This document shows, piece by piece, positions 62,726 through 64,000 of a stretch of 64,000 nucleotides of DNA. Position 1 is the first letter of the stretch. The number at the start of each line of letters is the position of its first letter. The position numbers were made by a program, and so were the translations under genes. Origin of the DNA: Streptomyces graminofaciens. Its GTDB lineage: Bacteria > Actinomycetota > Actinomycetes > Streptomycetales > Streptomycetaceae. Below the pieces are notes generated by a model. That model had not been told where the DNA came from, ran no database searches, and was given only the letters and a program-made list of their open reading frames with translations. Location of the stretch: NCBI RefSeq assembly GCF_030294945.1, contig NZ_AP018448.1:1860001-1924000 (forward strand), given 5' to 3'.

Positions 62726-63142
62726 ATGGACACCGCTGGAGCAGCCGCGAACACGACGCCGGCGGGGCCGTGTGCTCGTATTCCGGCAGGGCAGTCCGAC
62801 TTCGTCCGCGAGATCCTCGACCGTGTCGGCGACAAGTGGACTCTGCTCGTGATCGCCACTCTGCAGCACGGGGTGCGTCGCTACTCCGATCTGCAGCACA
62901 CCGTTCCGGGGATCTCCCAGCGCATGCTCACCCTCACGCTGCGGCAGCTCGTTCAGGACGGCCTGATCACCCGAACCGCGTACGCCGAGGTGCCGCCACG
63001 TGTCGAGTACGCCCTCACGCCCCTCGGCATCAGCCTCCTCGATATCGTCGGTTCCCTGATCGACTGGGCCTCGACCCATCACGACGAGATCCGTGATCAC
63101 CGCACTCGGTTCGGTCAAGCGACTACGAAGCCGACGAGTTGA
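62726..63142 (+). CDS. HxlR-family transcriptional regulator
   Basis: A 138-residue winged helix-turn-helix regulator. VREILDRVGDKWTLLVIATL, RRYSDLQHTVPGISQRMLTL and LRQLVQDGLITRTAYAEVPP RVEYALTPLG are the HxlR hallmarks. A single Cys (CARI, residue ~16) is present near the N-terminus, the usual position of the redox-sensing cysteine in this family (HypR, QorR type). It probably represses the divergent azoreductase until quinones or electrophiles modify the Cys (inference). Confidence 0.9.
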   Translation: MDTAGAAANTTPAGPCARIPAGQSDFVREILDRVGDKWTLLVIATLQHGVRRYSDLQHTVPGISQRMLTLTLRQLVQDGLITRTAYAEVPPRVEYALTPLGISLLDIVGSLIDWASTHHDEIRDHRTRFGQATTKPTS

Positions 63143-63294
63143 CCAGCCCGAGAGCAGCCCGAGAGCAGCCGGAGCAGGGCAGTCTGCTCGTCGGTCAGCT
63201 CGCCCTCACGCCTGGGGCCTCGTTAATCAGTCACCCGCTCAACGTAGCGACGCCGGTCATACTGCGTCCGGCGAAGCGGCCACGTTCCCCCGGA

Positions 63295-63647
63295 TCACGC
63301 GGTGTGCTCGTCCTCGCGCCGGAGCTGGCGGGCGCGGGCGCGGCCGGCCTGCTCCATCTCCTCCTCGGTCAGCTCCTTCTTGTGTGCCAGCCGTACGGCG
63401 GGGCGCCGTAGGCGTACTGGCCCTTCTCCCCCTTTGATCGGCGGCCGCGGCGGAGCTTGGCGGCGGTGGCCAGCTCGGGCCGCTCGTCGCCTGCGACCGT
63501 GCCGGACACGGCCTTCTCCACGAACAGCTTCACGAGGCGGTGTCCGTGCTCGCGCGTCCAGCGGCGCACGATGCGCTCCTGGTCCTCCAGCCCGAATCCG
63601 TCCAGCTGACCGCCGGTGGACACGCGGATGTACCCCGCGAGCCGCAT
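63295..63647 (-). pseudogene. Serine recombinase, internally deleted and frameshifted
   Basis: It starts with MRLAGYIRVSTGGQLDGFGL, which holds the catalytic Ser and the YxRVS motif of large serine recombinases. After ..SGTVAGDERPEL the sequence jumps to a C-terminal-like KGEKGQYAYGAPPYGW, and then a frame change gives KKELTEEEMEQAGRARARQL. Most of the catalytic and DNA-binding regions are missing. It indicates a former integrative element near the window end. Confidence 0.7.
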
Positions 63648-63964
63648 CTGATCGCCTCCAACGCGCTGACCTGCACTGTCACGGATACTGCGACGTCGGA
63701 TACCGCCTGAGAATCCGTCACGCCAGCTCTGGGCTCTGGAGACGGGGAGCGTATCCGGGACTGGGGACGGGGCCGCGACGTTCGCCCCGGCCAGGGCCGC
63801 TACCGCCGCCCTCGCCCTCCTCCGCTTCGAGCCATTGCTCCTCGGACTCGCCCGGCCGACGCGGACGAGCTCCGCCGCCGATCCGACCACGAACCCCTCA
63901 TTTCCCGATCTTGCTCGTCAATCGGTCGATAGATGAGCAGCGGGATCCCTCACATGAAGCGAAC

Positions 63965-63996
63965 CGCAAAGAGTTCTTCGCGAAGGACTCTTTGCG
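63965..63996. promoter_or_regulatory. 32-bp near-perfect palindrome at the window end
   Basis: CGCAAAGAGT at 63965-63974 is the exact inverse of ACTCTTTGCG at 63987-63996; the 12 bases between them are also palindromic apart from one pair. It has AT-rich arms in otherwise GC-rich DNA, typical of a repressor operator. The gene it would control lies past the window end. Confidence 0.65.
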
Positions 63997-64000
63997 AAGA

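Overview
The window is high-GC DNA (GC-biased third positions, GTG starts, ATGA/GTGA gene overlaps, Tat and lipoprotein signals, paa and bkd-type catabolic genes) and fits a Streptomyces or close actinomycete chromosome. All calls come from reading the sequence; no database search was run.

Region 1 (1-12.5 kb) is acyl-CoA metabolism. A partial alcohol dehydrogenase converges on a ThuA-like gene, followed on the minus strand by an SDR and an acyl-CoA dehydrogenase. Divergently transcribed are an acyl-CoA ligase, a histidine phosphatase, a thiolase, an orphan PDR/VanB-type reductase, fused isobutyryl-CoA mutase IcmF (behind an 18-bp palindrome) and a 3-hydroxybutyryl-CoA dehydrogenase.

Region 2 (12.6-29.1 kb) is an aromatic (probably phenylalanine/phenylacetate) and 2-oxoacid catabolic island: aminotransferase, two PaaN paralogues, an Lrp/AsnC regulator, a 2-oxoacid dehydrogenase E1alpha/E1beta/E2 set, then paaJ-F-H-G-A-B-C and a visibly decaying paaD-paaE end. 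No phenylacetate-CoA ligase is present. The E1/E2 complex could make phenylacetyl-CoA directly from phenylpyruvate. The first PaaN copy lacks both catalytic residues. The operon breaks off inside paaE, against the tail of a SWIM zinc-finger gene.

Region 3 (29.1-43.3 kb) is mixed: SWIM protein, two DUF4139 proteins, a flavodoxin-like protein, a fatty-acid desaturase, a dead cold-shock gene, a carboxyethylornithine synthase-like dehydrogenase, a beta/gamma-crystallin-like protein, IS110 and SDR debris, and two SUKH-type immunity-like genes.

Region 4 (43.3-52.1 kb) is the most unusual part: a tightly overlapping eight-gene minus-strand operon with a hotdog-like protein, fatty acyl-AMP ligase, LysM protein, acyl carrier protein, B12-binding radical SAM enzyme, SDR, molybdopterin oxidoreductase with an altered Fe-S motif, and alpha/beta hydrolase. 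It looks like a lipid-modifying biosynthetic pathway that I cannot match to a known one.

Region 5 (52.1-64 kb) is largely a gene graveyard around a Tat-exported L-amino-acid oxidase, an NTF2-like gene, a lipoprotein and an azoreductase/HxlR pair. Broken genes include a CASTOR/POLLUX channel, IstB, a treble-clef zinc protein, a HigBA-type toxin-antitoxin, WD40 and TPR pieces, a DsbA-like gene and a serine recombinase. A 138-bp segment here is an inverted copy of one near 41 kb, pointing to past rearrangement.
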